A DNA stretch of 12,918 bases. It comes from JAFGCR01 sp964538225 (GTDB lineage: Bacteria > Patescibacteriota > Gracilibacteria > UM-FILTER-43-11). Shown one piece after another: positions 6,088 to 12,889 of this stretch (its first letter is position 1; every line of letters begins with the position of its first letter). The notes beneath the pieces are model-generated. The model searched no databases and was not told where the DNA came from. It worked only from the letters and a program-made list of their open reading frames with translations. The stretch is from assembly GCA_964538225.1 (NCBI GenBank), contig CAZIDW010000035.1:1-12918 (forward strand), in the 5' to 3' direction. Position numbers and translations under genes: made by a program.

Positions 6088-6936
6088 ATGACTAAAACAA
6101 AAAAAATCGGCTTAGCTTTAGGAGGCGGCGGCGCGCGTGGCTGTGCGCACATCGGCGTGATCAAAGCTCTGACTGAAGCCGGAATCCCGATCGGCTACGT
6201 GGCCGGCACGAGTATCGGAGCGCTTATCGGCGGAATTTATACTGCCGGTGACATTAAAGAATTTGAAAACTATCTGTTAACAATAAAATGGAAAGAAGTA
6301 GTAAAATATCTGGATCCTGTCATCCCGAAAAAAGGGCTGTTTAAAGGGGAAAAAGTCTGCCGTCTCATCAGCAAATCGCTCAAACACAAAGACTTCCAGG
6401 GGAATAAAATCCCCTTCTGTGCGGTTGCCACCGACTTGTTTTCCGGAAAAGAAGTCATCCTGAAAAAAGGTGATCTTACCCAGGCTATCCGGGCAAGCAT
6501 CGCCATTCCGGGTATCTTCACGCCGGTTGAAAAAGAGGGGGACTATCTGATTGACGGAGGGGTGGTCAATCCGGTTCCTATCAATGTGGTGCAGGATATG
6601 AAAGCGGATGTCGTGATCGCCGTGGACCTGAACTATCATTTCAGCAAAAAAAAGGATGAACCAGAAAAATCCTATGGAAAAATAAAAAGCTTTTTCCATA
6701 AATGGCTGAAACCTGACTATCCCAATATCATCGATGTGCTCGAAAGTTCTGTTTACATGATGCAGGAAAAGCTGACGGAAAAAAACCTGCTCATGCATGA
6801 GCCGGATTTCCTGATTCGTCCGGAACTCGGACCCACGAGTATTTTTGACTTCCATAAAGCCAAAAAACTTATAAAAGAAGGTTATGAAAAAACCCGCCAG
6901 CAGATCCCGGCCATAAAAAAGAAACTGGATTTATAA
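6088..6936 (+). CDS. Patatin-like phospholipase (RssA/YchK-type)
   Basis: Patatin-fold lipases cleave acyl esters with a Ser-Asp dyad. The oxyanion-hole loop LGGGGARG is at 11-18, the nucleophile elbow GTSIG puts Ser42 in place, and the DGG motif puts the catalytic Asp at 156 (YLIDGGVVNPVP). All key residues are present, so the enzyme should be active. The length of 282 aa and single-domain layout match the small bacterial RssA-like group; no signal peptide or membrane helix is seen. A basic, lysine-rich C-terminal part (about 186-282) may help membrane binding. It is the last gene of the run and overlaps the convergent tsaB by 6 bases. The substrate is unknown; membrane phospholipid turnover is the likeliest role. 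Confidence 0.9.
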   Translation: MTKTKKIGLALGGGGARGCAHIGVIKALTEAGIPIGYVAGTSIGALIGGIYTAGDIKEFENYLLTIKWKEVVKYLDPVIPKKGLFKGEKVCRLISKSLKHKDFQGNKIPFCAVATDLFSGKEVILKKGDLTQAIRASIAIPGIFTPVEKEGDYLIDGGVVNPVPINVVQDMKADVVIAVDLNYHFSKKKDEPEKSYGKIKSFFHKWLKPDYPNIIDVLESSVYMMQEKLTEKNLLMHEPDFLIRPELGPTSIFDFHKAKKLIKEGYEKTRQQIPAIKKKLDL

Positions 6937-7569
6937 CTTATTTTTACTTCTCGTGATCGTGGGCGCCTTGCCGTAAAACGGTTCAATCAGGTTATAAAGT
7001 TTAAAAAAAGGCAAGCTAACGGAACGCGCGGCCTCTTTCCATGTTTCTTCAGCCGACCGGAGGTCCGTTATCTCTGCAATATCCGACAATGCCTGCCGGT
7101 GCTCCTTATTTACCTGCCCCAGCCATCGGGCCTTTTTAGATAAAAGTTCATAATGGCAGTCGCTGACGGCGATGATTTCGGGAGGAAATTCCCGCCTGAA
7201 TTTCCCGCGTCCCGCCAAATAGACCTGGTCACGGTTCATGGACTGGAGATAAATGAAATCCTTTTTATCGGTACGATACTGATACCATTCCTCGGTCTGC
7301 AGACCGGCGATCGGGATCTTCAGCTGGTGCGCGAACTGGTTGGCCACCGCGATACCGACGCGGAGCCCGGTAAACGACCCGGGGCCCCTGAGCACAAAAA
7401 CACCTTTCAGGTCAGACGCCTGAATGTCTGCCTTTTTAATGAGTTTATCAGTGTTTCCTAAAATCTGATCCGATGCCTGACGGGCTTCCAGTTTTTCAAA
7501 AAACACTCTTTTTCCGTCCGTCAGGGCAATACCGGACTGTGCCGTTACTGTATCTATACAAAAAAACAT
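6931..7569 (-). CDS. tsaB: tRNA threonylcarbamoyladenosine biosynthesis protein TsaB
   Basis: TsaB is the scaffold partner of TsaD in making t6A37 on tRNAs that read ANN codons. The ASKHA-fold start MFFCIDTVTAQSGIAL resembles the family's AIDTS..-ALAL opening. The hallmark GPGSFTGLRVG occupies 62-72, followed by the helix ANQFAHQLKIPIAGL. The C-terminus PFYGKAPTITRSK matches the usual P-x-Y-x-R-A-P ending, with Gly-Lys in place of Leu-Arg. The length of 212 aa is typical. As in other TsaB proteins, an intact nucleotide site is not expected. tsaD, tsaE and tsaC are not in the window. The gene follows the big wall-hydrolase gene on the same strand after 55 bases and may share its transcript; no strong promoter of its own is visible. 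Confidence 0.9.
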   Translation of the reverse strand: MFFCIDTVTAQSGIALTDGKRVFFEKLEARQASDQILGNTDKLIKKADIQASDLKGVFVLRGPGSFTGLRVGIAVANQFAHQLKIPIAGLQTEEWYQYRTDKKDFIYLQSMNRDQVYLAGRGKFRREFPPEIIAVSDCHYELLSKKARWLGQVNKEHRQALSDIAEITDLRSAEETWKEAARSVSLPFFKLYNLIEPFYGKAPTITRSKNKL

Positions 7570-7600
7570 GTTGTTTATTTTTATCGGATAACAAAATGAT

Positions 7601-7633
7601 AAATCACAAATTAAAAATCACAAATTAAAAATC
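7601..7633. repeat. Tandem 14-base A/T repeat at a gene end
   Basis: The unit AAATCACAAATTAA occurs at 7601-7614 and 7615-7628, followed by a partial AAATC (7629-7633). The second copy contains the stop codon of the large minus-strand gene, and the partial copy encodes its last Asp and Phe. It lies in the 55-base gap before tsaB. Confidence 0.75.
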
Positions 7634-10600
7634 GAGTTCCTCGATTTTTATTCCCTGATAATAGTATTTGATGATCTCCTCATATGTCTTTCCCTTCTCC
7701 GCCATTACTTCAGCCCCACGGCCGCTCAGTCCGACCCCATGCCCGCGCAGGATCAGCCCTTCACAATACGGGTCCGGAACGGACTGGAGGTAAGGGGTAT
7801 TTGTCCACCCCCACATTTCCCGGGCAGAGCGGGTGCGACCATCGCTTTGATTGAAATACGGCGTTTTAACAAGCTGACCCTCATAAGTGACGACTTTGTC
7901 TTTAGTGGCTTCCGTAGCCGCGACAAAATTAGGGGAACGAATCTCATACCCATAACCAAGGTACCGCTGAAAGACGGCCGGGTCATCACTGCCGTCATAC
8001 GGCATACCCGGGAACTTTCGGTTGGCATCGCTCATGTAAAAACGAGCGTATGTGCGGGCCAGGATGGCGATGGTTTTTTGTTTTTCGTAAGGGTCGCCAT
8101 TCGAGACTTCAGCAAGGCCCTTCAGGTAATTCTCTAACGGCAGTTCGTTGATAAAAGCGGTTTTCCCGCTGACGGGACGGATCTCTATCACGCCCCGGAA
8201 ACGGTTGTCATTCAGGTCGCGGTTCCAGGAAGGCGGACGGTCCATAGTCAGGATCTCGACGATTCCGTCGCCGGAAGGGACAACGCGGACCCATTGGGCG
8301 GTCTTGGTATTCGGCCCGACCTGCACCTCTATATTCCCCTGGATATGGCGGATATCCGCGGAAGTGCCCGCGCCCACTTCAAACAATAATTCACCTCTTT
8401 CATTCACGATCTGAAAAAGGGTATTGGCGGTCACTTTGGAATAATCATCCCCGTACGAAATGCGTACGCGGAAAGGGTCATCGGCACTGGATGACGGGAC
8501 AGGGGCAGGCTGGGCGACAGGGACGGTTTTAGGGGTGGTTTCGGAATCATCGGAGGTATCCGAAGTATCAGTAACAGTATCCGTGCGGATATTGGTAAGA
8601 ATAGTAGCACGCTCTTTATTAAGGAGAGCGTCCTGGTTTTTATCGGCAGAGCCAGTGGATTCATCCACCATGTCACCGGAGACCCGGAAATCCCACCGCG
8701 CGTAACTCCCGCCAATCCAGCCCACCCGCTCAATGACCAGCTGGAAGTATTCACGGTACGCGCCGGCACGGTTCGGTTTGACCTTAAAGCGGAATGTGCC
8801 GGTCTCGCCGGGCATCACCGTGTCCTCTGCCATCTTGCCGGCGCGGTATTTATTGATCCAGCCGTCTTCATAATAAAGCTTGCTCAGGCGGTCGTGAGGC
8901 CGGGAAGTGCCCAGATAGATCGCGTTTTCCCCTTTGTTATGCCAGGCCACATTACCCAGGTTCTTAAATTTGACTTCGATTTCTTTTTCCTGACCCGGCC
9001 GCAGATGGACCGCGCGGGAAGTCTGGTCCACCAGCTGGGCCCGTAAACGGGAGGCTTCCACATCCACCAGAAATCGGGCGACGCCCCCTCTTATGCCGAT
9101 CCGGTTAAACGTGGAACGCAGAAAAAGGCGATGGCGCCCCTCTTCGTAAGGCGCCTGGATCCAGAAATCAAACGTAACGGTTTCCTGGGGGGCAACAGGT
9201 TCCCGTGGGATTATCCTGCTTTTAAAAAGCTGTATACCGGTACCCAGAAGCCGGATCTGCATATTGTCCTGGTTCCAGGCCAGATCCCCCCGGTTCTGCA
9301 GGGTAAGGGTTATCTTGCGCCTTTCACCGGGTAGCATAGAAGGAATTTTGGTTTTATCAATAATCCGTGCCAGATGCCTGGGTTTTTTGACGATGACGCT
9401 GAAATTCATTCCCTTGTTTTCCAGCCACCGCACACCTTCGATCACCGGGCTGAAATATTCGCGGATCCGACCTTCATAATCCAGCGGCCCTTCCAGATTA
9501 AAGAGAAACGTGCCTGTTCCACCGGGCTTCACTTCGCTTTCCAGCAGATGGGCGATGCGGGTGGCATGCTGTTTAACCAAAAAGCTCCGTCGGTCCCGTA
9601 GGTTTTCAGTGCCCAGACGGATGGGATGTTTTCCGTAATTAAACCAGGAGACATTACCGGTGTTCTGGAGCCTGATGGAGCCCTGGGTCTTCTGTCCCTG
9701 AAAAAGGACTCCCTCAGGAAGATCGTTGTCGGAAACGACCCGATAACTAAAACGGGGCTCCTGGACCTCGATGGGAATAAAGACCGCGGACCGGGAGATC
9801 TTATAACGTCCGTTCGCCACCGGCGCGATTTCAAAGGTGTAATTCACGGGCTGATAACCGGCTTCCAATTCAACCTCAAACGTACCGGTATAACCGGGAG
9901 AAACCGACGGTTCATGCATATCCGCCGCCACAAAAGCCTTGTCTTCGATAACCGGCACCACACGCGCGTGCTCACGGTTGTTCAGGGCGACATGGAGCCA
10001 GGTATTCCGGTCCCACGTCTTCTGGCCCGTGTTTTTAAAACGCAGGGTGATCTTTTTTCGTTCATTCGGCTCCAGGGAAATAACCGGTATTTCTGTTAAA
10101 GATTCAGCGTTATAATCCAGTGTCTGGGTGCTGATGGTGTTTTCCTTAAACATTCCGCTCCGAGCCGCCAGCCCCGTACGCTGACGGAGCTTGGAAAGCA
10201 GGCTGTAAAACTGATCACCCGGGCAGGTCGTATTGCCTACATCCCGGTGCCCGATGATATTGGGCATGCGTTTTCCGCGGAAAAACGATGCCCCTTCCGG
10301 ATTGATGTTATGGAGTTTGGCTTTTTCGGCGATCAAAGTCACCAAAGCGTTGAAAGCCGGTTCGGAAATAGATTTTTTCGCGTAATTCCCGATAACAGAG
10401 ATACCGATGCTCCCATTATTGTAGCAGCGGGCGTGGGCGCCGATGACCCGCTCCCCGCCATACCGCCCCTGATATACATTCCCCAAAGGATCGATGATGT
10501 AATTATAGCCGATATCCCCCCACCCCCGCGTGATGGCGTGGTAATAATAGATTGCCCGAATCATGTCCTTGTAATCCCGTCCGTCCAGGCGCCGGTCCCC

Positions 10601-11320
10601 ATTCAGATCCTTTAATTCCGAAGCAGTATGGTGGATGATGAATTTTTCGACATTCTGAGGATAAGACAGAGGCCAAATCAAAGATTCGCCATTGGGGCCG
10701 AACTGCACCGTGCGGGACAGCCTGACCTCGCTGGCGTATCGTCTCTCCATATCCGCGCACACATTGGTATAATCCCTTTCATCCCCGTCCCCGCGAAGCA
10801 GCTCCTCGGTTTCCGGAGACCAATAACGCAGATTTTCATCCGCTCCCCATTCGCGCCGGCTGACGAGGCGGAAGCTCGCGGCCGCCACCTCCGGTCCCCC
10901 GTAATAATTTTCTGTATAAAGCGTATCACTGTCATCCTGTTCCACTGAAAAAAAATGAACCTTAAAAGTGAGGCGGCTTTCGTCACCAGTGGTTTTTTTC
11001 TTAAAACGGATTGTCCGCGTAGGCGAAGTAAACAAGGGCAATTCATCCAGCTGGTCATCCGGGACCGGTTCCCACTCACCTCCGTTGAGCGGATCAAAAT
11101 TCACCATCAGCCCGTCAACAGGCTCACTGAAAAAAAGGCCGACGGAATAAAAAGGCGATGCTTCTTCGATCACGGGAGAATACAATTCATAACCATACCG
11201 TTCCATGACGATCTCCCGCTCACGGATATCATACGCTTCAGCTTTTTGGGAATAAATAAAAAACAATAAAAAGCTGAAAAGGAAGATTCCAAAGATGCGC
11301 TGAAGAAATTTGAAAAACAT
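7625..11320 (-). CDS. Secreted amidase / four NBR1-Ig-like repeats / SpoIID-LytB transglycosylase fusion
   Basis: From the ATG at 11320 the protein has 1231 aa. A TTG at 11338 could add six residues but gives a worse signal peptide. Residues 1-29 form a signal peptide or anchor ending QKAEA. After a beta-rich region, about 154-385 form a PGRP/amidase_2 domain cleaving MurNAc-L-Ala bonds. Its zinc ligands are His230 (IIHHTAS), His358 and Cys366 (GHRDVGNTTCPG), with Tyr272 in GWGDIGYNY. Four Ig-like modules follow, each with a KNTG-x-x-W-type motif (Trp436, 559, 682, 793). An acidic Ser/Thr/Pro linker (885-947) leads to a SpoIID/LytB domain (948-1224) with likely catalytic Glu1071 (YLKGLAEVSN) and GHGVGLSGRGAEVMA. 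SpoIID-type domains cut glycan strands. The layout implies a two-activity peptidoglycan hydrolase at the cell surface. Confidence 0.88.
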   Translation of the reverse strand: MFFKFLQRIFGIFLFSFLLFFIYSQKAEAYDIREREIVMERYGYELYSPVIEEASPFYSVGLFFSEPVDGLMVNFDPLNGGEWEPVPDDQLDELPLFTSPTRTIRFKKKTTGDESRLTFKVHFFSVEQDDSDTLYTENYYGGPEVAAASFRLVSRREWGADENLRYWSPETEELLRGDGDERDYTNVCADMERRYASEVRLSRTVQFGPNGESLIWPLSYPQNVEKFIIHHTASELKDLNGDRRLDGRDYKDMIRAIYYYHAITRGWGDIGYNYIIDPLGNVYQGRYGGERVIGAHARCYNNGSIGISVIGNYAKKSISEPAFNALVTLIAEKAKLHNINPEGASFFRGKRMPNIIGHRDVGNTTCPGDQFYSLLSKLRQRTGLAARSGMFKENTISTQTLDYNAESLTEIPVISLEPNERKKITLRFKNTGQKTWDRNTWLHVALNNREHARVVPVIEDKAFVAADMHEPSVSPGYTGTFEVELEAGYQPVNYTFEIAPVANGRYKISRSAVFIPIEVQEPRFSYRVVSDNDLPEGVLFQGQKTQGSIRLQNTGNVSWFNYGKHPIRLGTENLRDRRSFLVKQHATRIAHLLESEVKPGGTGTFLFNLEGPLDYEGRIREYFSPVIEGVRWLENKGMNFSVIVKKPRHLARIIDKTKIPSMLPGERRKITLTLQNRGDLAWNQDNMQIRLLGTGIQLFKSRIIPREPVAPQETVTFDFWIQAPYEEGRHRLFLRSTFNRIGIRGGVARFLVDVEASRLRAQLVDQTSRAVHLRPGQEKEIEVKFKNLGNVAWHNKGENAIYLGTSRPHDRLSKLYYEDGWINKYRAGKMAEDTVMPGETGTFRFKVKPNRAGAYREYFQLVIERVGWIGGSYARWDFRVSGDMVDESTGSADKNQDALLNKERATILTNIRTDTVTDTSDTSDDSETTPKTVPVAQPAPVPSSSADDPFRVRISYGDDYSKVTANTLFQIVNERGELLFEVGAGTSADIRHIQGNIEVQVGPNTKTAQWVRVVPSGDGIVEILTMDRPPSWNRDLNDNRFRGVIEIRPVSGKTAFINELPLENYLKGLAEVSNGDPYEKQKTIAILARTYARFYMSDANRKFPGMPYDGSDDPAVFQRYLGYGYEIRSPNFVAATEATKDKVVTYEGQLVKTPYFNQSDGRTRSAREMWGWTNTPYLQSVPDPYCEGLILRGHGVGLSGRGAEVMAEKGKTYEEIIKYYYQGIKIEELDF

Positions 11321-11416
11321 TTTTTTATTTTTGACCAAACTTATACTGATATTTAAATGATTAACATGATATACATAGTGACCAATTATTTAGAATCACA
11401 GTAATCATCATAGTCT

Positions 11417-11425
11417 ATTTTAACA
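11417..11425 (-). promoter_or_regulatory. Possible extended -10 promoter of the wall-hydrolase gene
   Basis: On the minus strand TGTTAAAAT (11417-11425) is an extended -10 element just after the stop of the upstream PH gene. No good -35 box is seen. The leader would be about 90 bases, longer than for other genes here, and I found no clear structure in it. Confidence 0.3.
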
Positions 11426-11429
11426 CAAT

Positions 11430-11978
11430 TTAGCGCTTAGGTTTAATTTTCGTGCCCTGGCGTTTTTTCTGCGCCCATTCCAAAAGCTTGCGTCCGGTGC
11501 CTTCCGGATCGGAAACGCGGTCGATAAAAAAATCAGATGCCCGGCCCGCCGCTGTCTGGACCGTCAAGTTCCCGTAATTGAAGATCGTGGGGAAAAAGCC
11601 ATGAACGTCCCCCGTCGTATCCTGTATCTGTTCCAGCGGGGTAGAAGCCACGCTTCGCTTAAGGAACGTGACCTGGGTCACATCGATCAGGCGGTCTGTT
11701 GTGATAATAAAGACATCGAACTGCTCATCGATCCAGCGGATACACGTAAAGACCAAGCCATATAAAAAATAAATCATCGCAAAAATGCCGATGATCAGAT
11801 TGATAGTCCTGAATTCAGGAGTCGAATGGCCGGAAAGCCATAAATAAAAAAATAAAACAATGGGCAGGACGACAATTGCCAGAAAAGCGCTGATGATTTT
11901 TATATAAACGATAGGATGTTTATAGATCACCATGAGAACCTCTTCGCCTTCACGCTGTCCGGGAAACGTATATATCAT
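11430..11978 (-). CDS. Membrane protein with bacterial PH (bPH2/DUF304) domain, copy 1
   Basis: The 182-aa protein has a cytoplasmic start FPGQREGEEVLMV, two membrane segments (about 23-48 and 59-80) and a beta-rich bacterial pleckstrin-homology domain (about 84-165). The domain reads DVFIITTDRLIDVTQVTFLKR, then the hallmark PLEQIQDTTG, then FNYGNLTVQTAAG and a C-terminal helix. The tail is basic (KKRQGTKIKPKR). The biochemical role of bPH2 membrane proteins is poorly known; they are often in pairs, as here, and membrane or envelope maintenance is a guess. The candidate promoter 12007-12035 gives a leader of about 21 bases. The neighbouring gene upstream is a paralogue. Confidence 0.82.
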   Translation of the reverse strand: MIYTFPGQREGEEVLMVIYKHPIVYIKIISAFLAIVVLPIVLFFYLWLSGHSTPEFRTINLIIGIFAMIYFLYGLVFTCIRWIDEQFDVFIITTDRLIDVTQVTFLKRSVASTPLEQIQDTTGDVHGFFPTIFNYGNLTVQTAAGRASDFFIDRVSDPEGTGRKLLEWAQKKRQGTKIKPKR

Positions 11979-12006
11979 GACAAATAAGGATTAACGGCTT
12001 GACTCC

Positions 12007-12035
12007 AGTATAGAGGAATTCATTTGGTTTGTCCG
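12007..12035 (-). promoter_or_regulatory. Candidate promoter for PH-domain gene copy 1
   Basis: CGGACA (12030-12035, 4 of 6 matches), a 17-base spacer and TATACT (12007-12012, 5 of 6) on the minus strand lie between the two PH genes. Transcription would start near 12000. Confidence 0.4.
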
Positions 12036-12048
12036 CCTGTTTCTGTGC

Positions 12049-12654
12049 TCAAAGAGGTTTGACTTCCTGAAGGTAATCCATGGGTTTTTCCGGTTCTGAG
12101 GATGAGCCGGACTTACGGTATTCCTGACGGCGGAGGATGTATTCACGTTTCACGCGGTTCATCTGTTCCAGGTAATAATGGGGATTAGGCACAGAAGGAA
12201 TAAAAACAGGGGGGGCTGACGTGGAAAGCGTGATGACCAAAGCGCCGTAATTCAGGTAATTGCGAAAAATCCCGCGGGAAACGACTCCGATATCCTGGAT
12301 CTTGGTCAGGTCAATCGCGTCGTTATCATTCCTTAAAAAAACAGTCTTCCGCGCGATAATGATCCGGCAGTCCGTCACAATGATGACATTGAAATAATAA
12401 TTGAAAAGCTGGATGAAAAAAGTGTGCAGGAAGACCGCAAAGGCCAAAATAACTAAAAAGGCGAAAAAGGAATAAAAAACAGTGACTCGGAAGACCATGA
12501 TGATAGAACCGAATATCAAAAAGAAAAAGGCGGCCAAAAGGCCTATGGCAAGACCGAAAACCAAGGGTTTAAGAAAATTTGTCCAGTGTTTCCGAAAGAA
12601 AAATTGGACGGTCTCATATTTCTGCCAACCTTTTTCTATCGCTGTTTCGCCCAT
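12049..12654 (-). CDS. Membrane protein with bacterial PH (bPH2/DUF304) domain, copy 2
   Basis: This 201-aa protein has the same plan as its downstream neighbour: a short cytoplasmic start, two membrane segments (about 27-54 and 57-80) and a PH-like domain (about 82-165). The domain shares with copy 1 the pattern V-I-I-x-T-D-x-R-I-I, KIQDIG, and NYLNYGALVITLSTSA. Overall identity looks low, so the duplication is old. Unlike copy 1 it ends in a long charged tail (about 168-201: KREYILRRQEYRKSG, then acidic residues), which may bind a partner. The start at 12654 follows a leader of about 49 bases from a good promoter. Function is unknown; a heteromer with copy 1 is plausible. Confidence 0.82.
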   Translation of the reverse strand: MGETAIEKGWQKYETVQFFFRKHWTNFLKPLVFGLAIGLLAAFFFLIFGSIIMVFRVTVFYSFFAFLVILAFAVFLHTFFIQLFNYYFNVIIVTDCRIIIARKTVFLRNDNDAIDLTKIQDIGVVSRGIFRNYLNYGALVITLSTSAPPVFIPSVPNPHYYLEQMNRVKREYILRRQEYRKSGSSSEPEKPMDYLQEVKPL

Positions 12655-12709
12655 CTACTTAAGGCTTTAAAGTATAAATGGGAAGGGCAATCAAATGAAA
12701 GGGATTTTT

Positions 12710-12737
12710 ATAATAGCATAAAATCAATATTAAGCAA
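12710..12737 (-). promoter_or_regulatory. Extended -10 promoter for PH-domain gene copy 2
   Basis: On the minus strand TTGCTT (12732-12737), a 16-base spacer and TATTAT (12710-12715) are present, preceded by TGC as an extended -10. The surrounding 25 bases nearly duplicate the promoter of the 197-aa gene at 2744-2768. Confidence 0.6.
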
Positions 12738-12829
12738 ATAACAATTCGGTACAATAACCATTCTACCAACTTCCTCACGCTGTATTCCTTCTTTCAGCCG
12801 GCCTTTTTCTGTATTCCTTTTTTGCCCTC

Positions 12830-12889
12830 GCCGGGCGGGCGACCGCTTTTTGGGCGGTCAAAAAGCGGTCAGAAAAACCCGCCGGGGGC
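12830..12889. repeat. Nested inverted repeat, G+C-rich
   Basis: GACCGCTTTTT (12841-12851) and AAAAAGCGGTC (12860-12870) form a perfect 11-base stem with an 8-base loop. Outside it GGCGGG (12834-12839) pairs with CCCGCC (12878-12883). GCGGTC is also directly repeated 11 bases apart (12854-12859 and 12865-12870). No T-tract follows on either strand, so it does not look like an intrinsic terminator. Confidence 0.7.

Noticed and set aside
7601..7633. CRISPR-like array
   Set aside because: The unit is 14 bases with no spacer and only two full copies; it is a simple tandem repeat.
9626..10099. 157-aa plus-strand open frame, and others of 60-132 aa across 7739-11269
   Set aside because: All are antisense to the large wall-hydrolase gene and show no family motif or promoter.
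12841..12870. Intrinsic terminator
   Set aside because: The stem is strong, but no T-tract follows on either strand and no gene end is adjacent.
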